64,000 bases of DNA from positions 4,200,965-4,264,964 of the forward strand of contig NC_020177.2 of assembly GCF_000224145.3 (NCBI RefSeq), in the 5' to 3' direction. Of the stretch, positions 17,665 through 31,300 are shown piece after piece. The stretch is from Ciona intestinalis (Eukaryota; Chordata; Ascidiacea; Phlebobranchia; Cionidae). Each line of letters starts with the position of its first letter. Position 1 is the first letter of the stretch. The position numbers and the translations under genes are program-made. The notes beneath the pieces are model-generated. The model was given only the letters and a program-made list of their open reading frames with translations. It searched no databases and was not told the DNA's origin.

Positions 17665-17836
17665 TATTGTGCTGGGGGTAGGTGGATACCGTTAGCACAA
17701 TATCCCATATTTCCCAATATTGTTTTGACAATTAACAACGCTTTCTCAGAGTTGCGAAAATAGGGCTTGTAATTTTTTTTATTTACCAAATGAAACAATA
17801 AATGGGAATGATAAAGACCATCTTACCCTTAACTAC
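17665..17836 (+). mobile_element. MITE family A, diverged
   Basis: The interior 'gttagcacaatatccca' and the 'caattaacaacg' block are recognisable. Both terminal repeats are degraded. It abuts the next copy end to end. Confidence 0.55.
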
Positions 17837-18035
17837 TATATAGTAGGGCGGGGAAGATGGGACACCTTTTCGTTCTAGTTTTTAGTTCCATTTAGTAGTA
17901 AACAAAGAATATTTACAGAATTATAAAACCGTATCCTTACGACTTTCATAGACTGTTGTTAATTGTTTAAAACAAGATCAGGATGTTTGAATATTATGTG
18001 CCAAACGTGTCCCATCTTCCACCACCCTACTATAT
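17837..18035 (-). mobile_element. MITE family A, full length
   Basis: Well preserved: ends TAGTAGGGCGGGGAAGATGGGACACC and GTGTCCCATCTTCCACCACCCTACTATA. It looks younger than the decayed copy it abuts. Confidence 0.85.
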
Positions 18036-19338
18036 GATTCGACCACCAAATGTGTCCAGCTATTATGTTTAGTGTTATCTTTGTGTGGCTTTTATGACTA
18101 CTTACTATATTAGGTCTATAACAAAATCACAAGGTTTTGTTATGTATAACATAAGCCTATGTGTTTTTATTGGTGTATCGGTTTGTGGTACAAAAACGCG
18201 AATACACACGTTTAACTGCAAAGGCAAATTATATATTCGTGCTTACATGTGCGTTTTCATAACGTTCGCTATTTATGTCTGTTTTTAATTATATAAAGCT
18301 TACTTTGGGTTTACAGATTTTCTGCGCAGATTACAAGTTGACGGGGCAACTTTTATGGTATAGCGAATTAGGACTGACTAAAACACCCACAGAGCGAAAA
18401 TGAGTTTTTCTGCGTCCATGTCTAAGCGTGTGGTTGTAGGTCGAAGCATCAGACCATGAAATCTCAACGCCGAACAATAGTTAGCATTGTAAAAGCTGCA
18501 GTGTAGCATTGGCGTATACAGGTAAACTTTCACGCTATCTGCTGTATATTAGTGTATGTCGATATGCCTTTAAGCGTGTTTAACGGCTTATGGTGACCCA
18601 TAGCGCAGGTCAAATTTAGTTCCTTTTCGATGTGTTTTTTATATAAAACGAAAAAAGAAGTTTCAGACAGTGCGACTCTAGTGTGGCGGTGATTTTGACT
18701 CGCCAGTCTGGGTATATGATATATGTGTCGGCGGTGTTTGTAATTTGAGACTCAGCGCCTCTAAGTTGTATCAGTACGCCAATATGGTTACTAGGAATAT
18801 AGTATACTGTATGAGAATGTATAGAAAGTGTGTATACAGCTGTAATATGCAGACGTTAAGCATAAAGTAATGGAAGGATAGAAACTAATAAAATATCGTT
18901 TATATCAGATAGCATTACGGGCTACTTTATTTAGACCACCTGTGACATATGGTAGGCTACAGTTTGTAATTTCCAGATTTAACTGCATACTTTAAATGAT
19001 TGATAACTTATCTTGAAATGCGTAACTAATTGAGTGTAACTCGCACTTTACCGCAACGTGATATAAACTCGCCTAAAGCGCTTGTTGCACGAAACGGCAT
19101 CTTAAATGAGTTACAGCACCTGTGGCCAACTGCCCATTAAACATACCTATTTAAAAGGAATGTATGTGTTTATCCGTGTATGACTTTTATATAAGAATAT
19201 TAGATAGTAGATCTGTACTCAAATTGGGTTCCAACTGCTTTTATAAACCCAGAAATTTTATATTTGCTAACGGTTGCGAGTAACATATAAATGTAGTAAC
19301 TGTATCTCAATTTCATACACACAGGTTATTGTACAAGT

Positions 19339-22300
19339 ATGAATCACATGTTTTACTTGTGTATCCTGCCCACTGTTTTTCTCTGCGTTTTCGGTGTCGA
19401 GATTTCTCTTCAAAATTCCGGAGTGTGGTCGTATCAAAACACAACCATTAATGTTACTTCGAAACCAACTGTCCTCAAACCGTGCGAAACCGAGGCTTTA
19501 TTCCTACTTCGAAATGGCACACTTTCGCCCAGCGCACCTGCGGTTTTACATTTGCCAAAACGAACTTTCCAACCTGGAGAGCCGTTCGCATTTTCATTAC
19601 GTGTTCGGAACAGCAAAGATCTAACGAAAAGGGCTTCGCTGGTAGAAGCATTTTACATCGAGGCGCACAAAGTCGGCGCGAGCTTACCAATAGGAAATTT
19701 CGAAAGGCTGAAGTCGGAAGGTGGTGTTTTGATAACAAACTGTGGCGTTGAATATACGGACGCCACTGCTACAAACGACCCTTCTGGCTTTAGGTGATTA
19801 CGGATTATAAACCGCAACTACTGACTGTTTAGACTATATGTGGCTTAAGGTTCTTAATTTATGCATTAAAGGAATGTCTTACCCGCTAAACATGTCCTCA
19901 AATATGCATGTCACGCTTTTGGACTCTTATGTGTTACTTTACTATATATGACCATAACAAACATAACGTAAACGAAAATTTACTACACCAACGTAAATCG
20001 TATATTATTCAATAAGTACAAATTGGAGTAACTTGCTTCGTGTTTTAATTTTCATTTATCGTCCAATTTAGAAGTAAACAATAAATATTTACAGAATTAT
20101 ATAACCGTATACCCTCTATGATACATTATGTCATAACGGCATCCGTTTTACCCCACAGTACTATATGTTTCTCCGCCCCCTATAAGGACCTGTTCAATTT
20201 AAATTTGCTTTGTTTAACGCAGGCCACGTGAAGAGATCGTATTGTATTGGATTCCACCATCTAACTTGAACACAAGTGCTATCATCAACTTCAGGGCGGT
20301 GGTCAAGCTAACAGACAATAACGATACCTGGACGGTACTAGCATCATCTGAGGTGGTCGCAGGTAGAAAAGGTGAGTGGTTATGATTTTAAACATGTAGT
20401 GTTGATATATAGTAGTGTGGGGCAAGATGGGACACATTTTTATTCAAATTTTTGTCACTTTGCCAATTGTGTATAAAACACGATCGGGATATTTGGATAT
20501 TATGTGCTAAAAGTGTCTCATATTACCCAGCAATACCATATAACAGGCAACAGTAGTAAAACTAGAACGAGGATTTTAGATAGCGCCGCGTGGGCTCGGT
20601 GGTTGGAGCGATCGTATTGGTACCGAACAAAAGGATAGTCTTAGGACAAGACATTATATTGCTTTAACCTAATGGTCAATAATGGGTTACCATATTTTAA
20701 GCTACGCAGAATAAACAAACACTTTACCATGTCTTATCGTTACCACGCATGAACCTTTGTGATTGTTACCAATCACTTTTTATTCTGTATTCTCCAATCA
20801 ACAGAATGCTTTGTGGGTAATGGAGAAAGTTACAGAGGAACCGGCTACGTCACAGTTTCTGGGATCGAATGTCAGAGATGGGACTCGGATGAACCGCATA
20901 GCCATTTTACGTAAAGCTCCTTACTCTTGTAGCGAATATATTTTAACCTATTTATATATATATATAGTACTGTGGGGGAAGATGGGGCACATTAGCACAT
21001 GATATCCAAATATGCTGATCGTGTTTTAAAAAATTAACAACGGTCCATGGGAGTTGTGAGGATACGGTTTCATAATTCTTTAAGTGTTCTTTGTTTACCA
21101 CTAAATGGAACGAGAAAATAGAATAAATAGGTGACCCATCTTCTCCCACCCTATTCTATATCATAAAATTTTAGGCCAAACCAAACATAAAAATTAGTTC
21201 TGTACGTAAATATATTTTTCGGAATTACATGTAAAAACATACTGCCCTGAGCCGTACAGGGTAAACGGTGACTTGCTGGTGGGCAAAAGATTCGGGATTT
21301 ACGCGATATTAATATGGCATTTCGGTATAACCAATGCTTTGCTTTCAGGCGACCTGATGATTTTCCCGACGCCGATTTAACAAGCAACTTCTGTCGTAAC
21401 ATGGACAATGACACTGCTCCTTGGTGTTACACCACTATGCCCCATCACTCCAAACGCTATGAAACTTGTGCTGTTCCCAAATGTAAGTAAACTGTTTCAA
21501 CTGCATTAAAGATGGATCTAATATAATTACTGTGTCCAAAACTCCATTAGCCTGATGATAGTTTTAATATCAGCTTTCATTTAATAAGCGTTTGGCTATC
21601 CCGCTTTAAAATGTGCTTGTGGTAGATACCTAAGCTTTTACAATTGTCAAATTGATCATTCAATCATAATTTTACTCCTAAAAGGCTTCAACGTATGACT
21701 GTTACTGTTGCGGTAACCAATACCTATTAACGACGGGCGGCTGATCGACTGTTTTTATTTTTGCAGAAACAAGATTTTGTGTAATATAGCGACTGTCCTT
21801 CGCCCGACATGCGAGGATAAATAAGTGGCATTCATTAATTCAATATTTTGTTATAGGCACTGACGACTTCCCTGGTTATTTTACTGATTTCGGTCCGGTT
21901 GCTGGAGACGCTGTTTTAGGTAAAGGAAGAACAAAATCGGGAAAAATAAAACTAAAGACCCCATTTCAAAACTCGTCCTTTGAATGGGTTAATTTTATGG
22001 TGAGAAAGTGTTAATGATGTTTACATTAAGCCTGGTTTACGTATGACCGGTCTCTGGGAAAAGTACTTAATGGCAATTGCCTCAATATTTTATACAGTGA
22101 CTAACTTGTCAGCCATCCTTTAATAATAAAAAAATAACAAAAAAAGAGTAACTTGCAAAGTTTCATACGTGGGAACTCGTAAGCGGATACGAGTTGTGAA
22201 AGGTACGACAGAACACCCATGTTATACCGCGTTGCCTCACCATTAGGCAAGGATAAATAAGTTGTTTTCTTCATAATGCATCGATATGCATGCTTACCAG

Positions 22301-25300
22301 ATATTCGAAGACGGAGTCTTGGCGTTTGGTAACGATTCATTCCCAGATCACCTGCAACCTACAAAGTTTCCCCTTAACAGGTACGACGTTTTTACCTACG
22401 AGATATCCGTTTTACTAAAAACGCGCTATTTTTAAACGATCAAGTAAGACACGCGTATCAAAGAAATTTGCTGAGATCCAATTAAAAAGATAAACAGAAT
22501 GTATTTTTAAAAGATTTTGTAGCGTCCATTTATTTTGACAGTATTTGCACTGCTGTGATTTTGCTAAACGAGCACATATAGGCATTTTTGCCGATTAAAT
22601 TGGATACAAATATGGTCTTAAGAATAGCGTTTTATCCTGTGCCTTTAAAAATTTTTATTGGGTTAGCTTTAAGAAACGTTTCTTTTAAGAATATCCTTTT
22701 TACGTCACTAAAAGTTTCCCGACAATTATTCATCGCAATATTGCGTCAAAATCAACTTAAAGGGGGTGTGTGAACGACGCTCATAACCTCTTAAAACCTG
22801 ATGCAATGGCTTGAGTAGCATAAGTAGCCACTTATCAAAGACAATATTGTTATCTATATAGAAAGATATTCTGCTACTGCGTCACCGAAATAATTTAACA
22901 TTTATAGAAAAGCTGGTGATATTGGCCTCGAAGAATATATACATTTGTTTAAACAATATTTTGTACATTCATTAAAACAACTATTGCCTGATATCAAACA
23001 AACTTAAAGTGCTAAATACATAACAGACAAAAATAAATCCATGTTACCTAATTCAAATGTACATATTGAAATCTTTTCTCATCATATACACAAAACTGTT
23101 TTCTTTCATATAGTTTTTCTTTTTTTCCAGGGTAGAAACATTTCAGTTTAACGCTGCGTTAATTGCTCCTTTCTGGACTGATATCCAGCGGAAGAATTCC
23201 TCAGTTGGGACGGGACTTATATTTTTCCGAGAAACAAATGATAAAATCACTCTAAGAAGTATTACAGAGGTTATTAACAGACAAGGGTCAAAATCAAGGA
23301 GCATTTCTAATGTGGCGAGTGAATTTAAGGCAACTAATGTCGTGATTGTTACATGGTATGTGGAAAATTGCCTATGTTTTTTATTGCCAAAACTTCCAAA
23401 ATTTTAAGTTATATATATATGGCATATGTTATTTCATGCTAATAATCACCCTATGTGTAAGCTACCAAATGTTCAAATGTTGCCCTGAAGTCAGTTTAAT
23501 TGGTTGCTCTTTCATAATAATGGGATCTGTCCACCAATGTAAAAAGCTGTAAGTTAAGGACATTGAACTTTTTAAGGTACTTGGTCAGTGATGGTGAAAA
23601 ACCAACTGCCGATGGAAGTGTGTTCCAAGTTGTTGTGGCTTTTGGTGATGATAATGTATTTCTCATATATAATTATCATATGAAGGAATGGAGAGGAGAC
23701 TTTGCTGCACAGGTTATAAACTTATAGATATATCATATATATATATATAATATATCTTTATTCTATTCTGTATGGGTGATGTTCAACGCCAAAAAATTTA
23801 AGCTAGAGTTGGCCATTGAAATTTAGAGAATCTTTAAGCTAGAGCTGCTGTAAAACTTCTTTGAAGTAAATCACACCACATCACTACTACATCTGCCTGG
23901 TCAAGTTATAAACAAAACAGAAAACACTACAGTTTTAGGACTATTGGTAATTTATATCTTTTTCAGATTGGGTACGACATTAGCCCTGATCTCCATCTCA
24001 ACATTGGGACAAGAAATACTTCAACTGCGAGTGTTTTATCGTCATATGTGAAGATACGATCGAATGTAGGAGTAGCTGGGCAGTGGGTGCTACTTATACC
24101 TGCAAATACTGTGTCTAATGATGCAAAAACCACAACTGTAGCCCCTACAACAAGTGTATTCACTACAGAAGAAAGTACGGCTGTACGAAGTTATGTTACT
24201 GATAGAATGCCTGCACAAGTCACTACCGGTGAGTTTTTAAATTGAATGTGGCAATGTGCTTTTTGATTCTCGCATAGTGGGACAACAATAGTCGTTTTAA
24301 AGGATGTTGTTTTTCGTCATCTTGTGCCTGTTAACGACTAAAAGTGAAACTCTGTGTTTTTGTTTTATTCAACTTATACACTTACTGTACACTTAGTTTT
24401 TACACAACACTTTTTTTTAGACCAGGGAACAACAAAAGGAACAGGCTTAGCGGTTTCTTTCACATCAATAAATTCAAATGGTGCGATCATTACAGCCGCT
24501 GAACGACAATCACCTATGTGTACTATAAATCAATGTAGTAATGGAGGGACATGTATTGTAACTGAAAACAGGTAATCTGTTCACTGTTTAACCTTGGGTT
24601 TGTTAGGATTAATAAATATATACATATTAGTACAACATTATTGCTGTCCCAGTGTATGATAGTCTGTAATTTTTTTAGCATCCAAGATTTGTTCATGTTC
24701 TAAGACTTGGATATGCTATTCAAATATTTCATACCAATGCTTGAAAGGGACAAATTGTATTTATAGTAAAATATGTGTTTATATTTAGCTTCATATGCGA
24801 GTGCAGACCTGGGTTTGTAGGAAGGTTGTGCTCTCGTGCTATCAATGAGTGTGCAAGCAGTCCGTGTTTGAATAGAGGTGTATGTCGAGACCATATCAAT
24901 TACTACAGGTATGATTCAATGATTTTTTTACATGTTTCTGCCTCTTTCTACTAGACATAACATAATTGTTCCTTATTAAATATGTATAAATCACTATTAG
25001 AGTGGTTTTTTTGGCAAACAAATGACACATCAGGTTTTTTTGGCGCTTTATGTCATAGCCCACAGGCAAGTGTTATGATAAAATTAACCGCAATTGTTTT
25101 TGTATTTCCAGTTGTGTTTGTCCTCTTGATTATTTTAAAAGATCTATATTTTTGGGCACCTTAATTGGAAACAACCAGTATTGTTTTAATAAATCTAAAT
25201 TTTTCAGTTGTGTTTGTCCTCCTGAGTATTCTGGGGTTAACTGTGAAGTGTTGGTTGATCGTTGTAATCCAAATCCTTGTAAAAATGAAGGTAATGTTTT

Positions 25301-28300
25301 CTTCTCCTTAATATTTGTATGTTTAGTGGACAGATAGCATATTGCTAATAAAGGCACATTACTTAGTTTAAAAACAAAGGACTTTAAATCAAGATTTCTC
25401 AAAAAAAACCCTGTACTGTGAAAATTTCATCAGTGTCCTACATAGATTTCACTAAATTTTAATTATTTAATAAGTTAATAACCAATAAACTTTTAGCAAG
25501 AGCTATTTGCAAAATATAGGTTTTAAAAAGTAGCATCACTGGTGCACTGCAAACAGATTCAAACGGTTCCTTGACCTTAAAAACTTTTGTAAACAAAACT
25601 CCTGCTTTTAAATGACTGTTTTTTGCTTATTAGGTATATGCCAGTCAATCCACAACAGTTACACTTGCTTTTGTGTGAGTGGGACTGCAGGAACAAATTG
25701 TGAACACCACTCATGTGTCGATGGGCAATGTTTAGATTCAAGACCTTGTATCAGTGACAGTGGAAAACAAAACTGTTCCTGCGATATATCAACAAATGCA
25801 ATAACATGCACAGTAAGTAGATAGGCAAAATATATTGTTAGTAGTGTTTTGTCTGTGTTTCTGCTGTGTTATCTTAATTTAGTGTTTTAAATAATCTGCT
25901 GTCCAGAAATACTACCAAATGGAGGCGATGAATGCTAATGAAAACATGGGTCATCTACCTTTACCTACTGTGATTCATAAAACTTAAATCAACTTGTTTG
26001 TGTGTGTCTGTATAAAAATGTCAATTTTAAGCCACTAAAAATCTCTATTTTGTGTTTCACAGAGCACAAATGATGGCCATGGAAACATTTCACACGGTGA
26101 GTATTTCCTTGTTTAAGTATGATGAAGTGTAGGACTGCTCAAGTTACCGCACATGTAAAGTTTTAGGTGTTTTTTTCCATGGCTGACAATTTGAACATTA
26201 CTAATTTATAGCATTGATCAATTTATGTCTTGCCTAAAAAACATATATGCGGCCAATTGTTGCTAAAGGGTTTTCAAAAATACACACTCCTTATGTCGGG
26301 CAAAGATAAATAGGGTTACACTTACATTCATCCTTTGCAGGTGGATGTCCATATGACGAATCTGGTTATGTGATAAAAGGTGTTATAACATGGAGCGCCA
26401 CCAAAGCTAGTTCTACTTCATATGCAGCTTGTCCAACTCCTAGCACTGCACAAGCTACAAGACAATGGTAAGTAAACAAACACAACATGTAGGAGGAGGA
26501 ATGATTGAATGTAACTTTGTATATAAGCAGGTACAAGGTGTATAAATTAGGGCACTCAGCACACATGTTGTAATGACTGCCGTTTTTCTTAAATGCAAGA
26601 ATATATTATGGTACATTTATTAAAATATTTCTAGCACAGCAAAACAAATTATAAATAAACTGCACAAAGTTTAGGAGTGGTTGTATAATTCAGATTTACC
26701 AGTTTTTATAAAATTACTGCACAGTGCACACTGCATTTATATTACAGCGATGCAAATGGTTTTTGGCGTCTGCCTGACATGTCAGAGTGTGGAATGTTGG
26801 GTAAAACAAGCAGATATTTACATGACCTCTCATTGGTTCCAATTACCAACGGTAAGTGGTAACTATGGGACTTTTTTCATCGCTTTTGATTAAATTACAC
26901 CGTATTTTAGGAATTTATGTAAAGCATTAATGTTGGTTAACAGCTTCATCTATGTGTATGTATCCACAAAATGGCAACAATAAATCGGTTTATATAGGTT
27001 TACTACCACCATAGCACAAGTGTGTATTGGCGGTGTAGGATAGTGGTTGTAGAAACTTACGATGACACTCAATGCATACTTAATGTTACACCAGTAATTC
27101 ACATTGTATAACTTTCTTTACAGATAATTCGGTTGAAGTCCTTCAGATCCTCACTAACCTCACATCTCTGGAGGCAGGATCACTGAGAGCATACGACATC
27201 ACTAACATTGCCACAACTCTCACCAACATCTTCCACAATCTGATCCTCGTCTCTTATGAAGATGAACTTAATCTTCTTCTTGTTATTGAAAACATCCTGA
27301 TGAGCTCCAGAGAGGAACGAAGCTTGGCTGGAGAGCAGTCATCTGCAAACGCGAGGTAATTTAAAAATTTAAAGTAGATTTTGGTGTTAAATTTTTAAAG
27401 GCTGTCGTTTTAAAATTTTTATTTTTTTATTTTCTCTTAATTAAAACAAAATTAAAAGGAAATTGACAACAAAACGAAAGTCATTAAAAACTCAACAGGG
27501 GTAACACTACTAAAAACTTATTTTTTATTTACCTTACTGTTTATACTACAGTAGGATTGGCGCAATGTCTATTGGGTTTTTTGATAACTCCTACCCAAAA
27601 TGGTAGCAGCATTGAACATCCTATCTGGTTATAATATATATATACCTTTTTCTCAGATTGATTTCTGTCATTGATGTTGCTTCTTCTAAATTATCTCTCG
27701 CTAATTCAACTCCCACCATCATAGAAAGCAACACAACATCAGTAGCTGCCCAACTTGTTAATGTCATGGATTTTGATGGGAGTTCAGTAACTTTCACAAT
27801 GGAGGTAAAATAATTTTGTTTTATAATGTGTAGCAATGCAGGATTTCGAAAACTTTGTGTCATAAATTGGTCCTAGGTGTGCTGCAAAAATCCCACTTAT
27901 CAGTAATTATGCTACTGATTATTTTGTCATCATTTTATGTGTTAACAATTAAGCTACCAGCTATACTTGCAAGATTAGCTTATATTAGCATACAAAACAT
28001 AAAGACCTAAGGGGTATCAAAATTAAAAAACACCTATTTAAATAGTTTTATAATTGCATTATAACAAAATAAATTATTATAAAAATATTTTTTTACAAAA
28101 TATATTTATTTATTTAACAATATACAAAATATTGTTTTACACATTTTTTCCCAATAATTTCCAGGGCAACTTATCCCTCCAATCCCAACCTTCCACCACC
28201 AACACGACTTCCAACATCCAAGCTTCTATCTCTCTTCCTTCGTCAATCTTTCTAACCGACGAAAACCTTCAAAGGAAAATCTACTACACACTATATAAAT

Positions 28301-31300
28301 CACCTAAGCTATTTGAGGTATTCTGTTTTGCACAATCTATGAGAGTAAGTTCCTTGTCGAGAACCTGGGATGTAGGCCAGATTTGGGGTGCAAGTTCTAG
28401 GGAAGTTTGGGGTCAGCTTTAGCTTCAAGCTTTAATGAATATTGAAATTTGAATAGTAATTCACATAAAACATATGGGAGTCATTTATTTTTTATAAAAT
28501 TATCTGTATTTGGCCTTTTTTTAATATATGATTAATTAAATACAATGTTTCTTTCAGTTTGTGAGTTATTCCAGCTTTCCAGATGCCAGTCAAAATACAT
28601 TTTTATCATCGCAAGTTATATCTGCAAGCATAGGTAGGTTTGACTGCTTTATAATATATTAATAAGTGTTAAAAAATTGTGTATTGGCTTGGTGTAGCGG
28701 CATAGTAATTAGTATGACTGCCTCTGGACCAGAGGTTTAGGAAAAGTGCTAAAAGTTACCAAAAAATTAAAGTTCCAAAAAAACTATTCACCGACAAAGT
28801 TACATAAGTGGTAATTCGTAAGAGAGTACGAGGTGTGTAAAACAAACCATCTGTGTTATAAGGACTGTTGTTACCCCACCAAGCAAGATTATAACTTACA
28901 TTCAAAAATACATTCACACCACAACTTTTGGTAAACCAAATTATGCCAAACTGTTTTTCCAGGAAATAGGCGTGTTTCAAATTTATCAGAGCCAGTAAAG
29001 ATAGTCCTCACACATAACTCAAGTCTCCAAGCAAGACCTGGCTTTCCTAAATGTGTTTTCTGGGTCCCATCGGTGAGTTGTGTATTAGAATCTCTCTTGT
29101 TTATGAGGCCCCTAAAAACTTTATTTACATCTTTGAACCTGAAATGGTAAATTAAATTGGATAGGATTTAAGCTAATCAAATTTCCGATATCGTTTACAG
29201 TTATGGAAATGCTATTGTTCATTGTTGTAACAGTAAACTCATTTAAACAGGGTCCAATTTGCAAAAAGGCACGGTTTTGAAATCGTTTTTGGTTATTTTA
29301 CATGCCCCCCCCCATTGCTAAACCTAACCTAGTATATTGTAATGTCACCCAAGTTTTGCTTCGATTTAGCAATGTACATTTATATTCCCAGAGCGTTGGA
29401 GATGGTTATTGGTCATCTAATGGTTGTAACGTCAATCACACTTCAAGCACTCAGACCGTTTGTCATTGCTCTCATTTAACCAACTTTGCTGTTTTACTAG
29501 TAGGAATATTTTTGATTAAATACAACTTATTTATCCTGGTTAAAACTTGTTATAACACAGGTGTTCTATTTAACATACATTTTGGCTGCTTAGTTACCAC
29601 ATATCTTGCTTAACCGTTATTTATTATTTCTTTTAGTAATATACTAACAACCTTTGTTTTAACAGGATGTATATAATCAAAACAATAACCTTGACCCAAC
29701 ACATGAGTTGATACTTCGAATTCTTTCTTATATTGGTTGTGGTTTATCTGTTACTGGACTGTTAATCACTCTGCTATCATACATCATGTTTGGGTAAGTC
29801 ATATTGTTTCATTATTTATTCTGTTATTTTACAGTACTTAGCACATACAGTGTCTAAGCATGGAAATTTTCTTTATTTTTTTTCACAGGAAAATTAAAAG
29901 AGATGCTCCTGCCAAGATCCTTGTGTGTCTCTGTGTTTCACTCATAGCTCTCAACTTATTCTATCTCAGTCTTACTCCTGCTTATTACTATAAGTATGCA
30001 CTATGAAGAACCTGCTTAGAATAAATTTGCTTTTTTATCCCTGCGTGTCAGGACAATGACAGTCGCTATAACTTGGGTGTTTTGTTTCACACACCTCGTG
30101 TCCGCTTACAAGTTACCACATAGTATATTGCAGACAATTCTTTAAGGGCTTTAACCATTCTGCTATACTGTAACATTGTGTGCAACCATACCACCACGGC
30201 TAACTGTTTATCTTTTAATGCGGATTCTGTTTTTACAGCTCCAAGAGTTGTGTTGCTGTCTCAGTTCTGCTTCACTACTTTCTACTGAGTGCTCTCACAT
30301 GGATGGGATTGGAAGCACTTAACATGTACATTGCATTAATCAGAGTGTTCAATACTTATTATAGGAAGTATATACTGAAGATGTCTCTTGTAGGCTGGGG
30401 TAAGCTTGTATTTATTTTTCTGGTATTCCATACTTTTCTTTCTATTGCACTTTGATTTGGTTTTAAGTGTTTAACTTACCGTGCATTGTGTGTTTGGTTG
30501 AGCAGCTACAACAGTAGGGAGTTTTAAGACCAGGGGTTTGATATTTTAGTTTAATTCTGAAAATGCAACCATATTAATTGCATTCTATATTCAAATTTCC
30601 CTGCAACTTAACTTAAAATTATTTTTAAAATTTTAACTTTTGTGTATCAGATTTCTTGTTTTGGTCTGTTTTGTCTAAAATTTAGCACTGATTACAAAAT
30701 ACTTTACCCTTTGCCATATTTCTTACTTCCAGGTGTGCCTCTTATAATTGTCGTCATAGCTTTGTGTCTTCATTTTCTCACTGAACCCGTCTATATTCCA
30801 ATGGATGATTATAGAATGTAAGCATAATATAATTGCTGTACTCATAACGTTGGCGTGCTGCGCTGTAGGACCTACTTTTAGTTGCAATACTATTCCTAAC
30901 AAAATATTGTACATAAAACAAAAGTAGAAATTTTACAATTCTGCAACCTAAATTGCTCTCAAAATGTTTCTTCTTTTCTTCCATTGAAGTTGTTGGATTC
31001 GGAAAGAAGTCTTTTATGGATGTTTAGTTGCTCCTTTTGCTCTGATCTTTGCGTTCAATTGCATTATTTTCTGCCTCGTTCTCGCACAACTTCTGGGATT
31101 AAGATCAAGAAAGCTGAAACATCGAGACTCGCGAAAAAATCACAAGAAATCTTCAAAACATGAAAACGGTCGCAAGTTAAGGGGAGCAATAGGTTTGTAA
31201 TTAAATGTCAACCATACTTCATGTACAATGCATATATTATACCAACAATTTGTAAGCCAGTACGTGGCCACGAGGTGTATAAATAAAATCACCAGTGTTA

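Larger units (their letters stand above)
17487..19338. other. Intergenic region with two adjacent MITEs
   Basis: Separates the minus-strand unknown gene from the adhesion GPCR, so it is a divergent upstream region. It holds two abutting MITEs in opposite orientation and otherwise AT-rich sequence without convincing exons. Confidence 0.45.

Noticed and set aside
19394-19751. Overlapping open frames on both strands within the first adhesion-GPCR exon
   Set aside because: Shadows of the Reeler-domain frame, which alone has a signal peptide and continues in phase.
28683-28745. Possible tRNA gene
   Set aside because: It has A-box- and B-box-like segments but cannot fold a full cloverleaf, and it is joined to the SINE-like body, so it is the head of a repeat.
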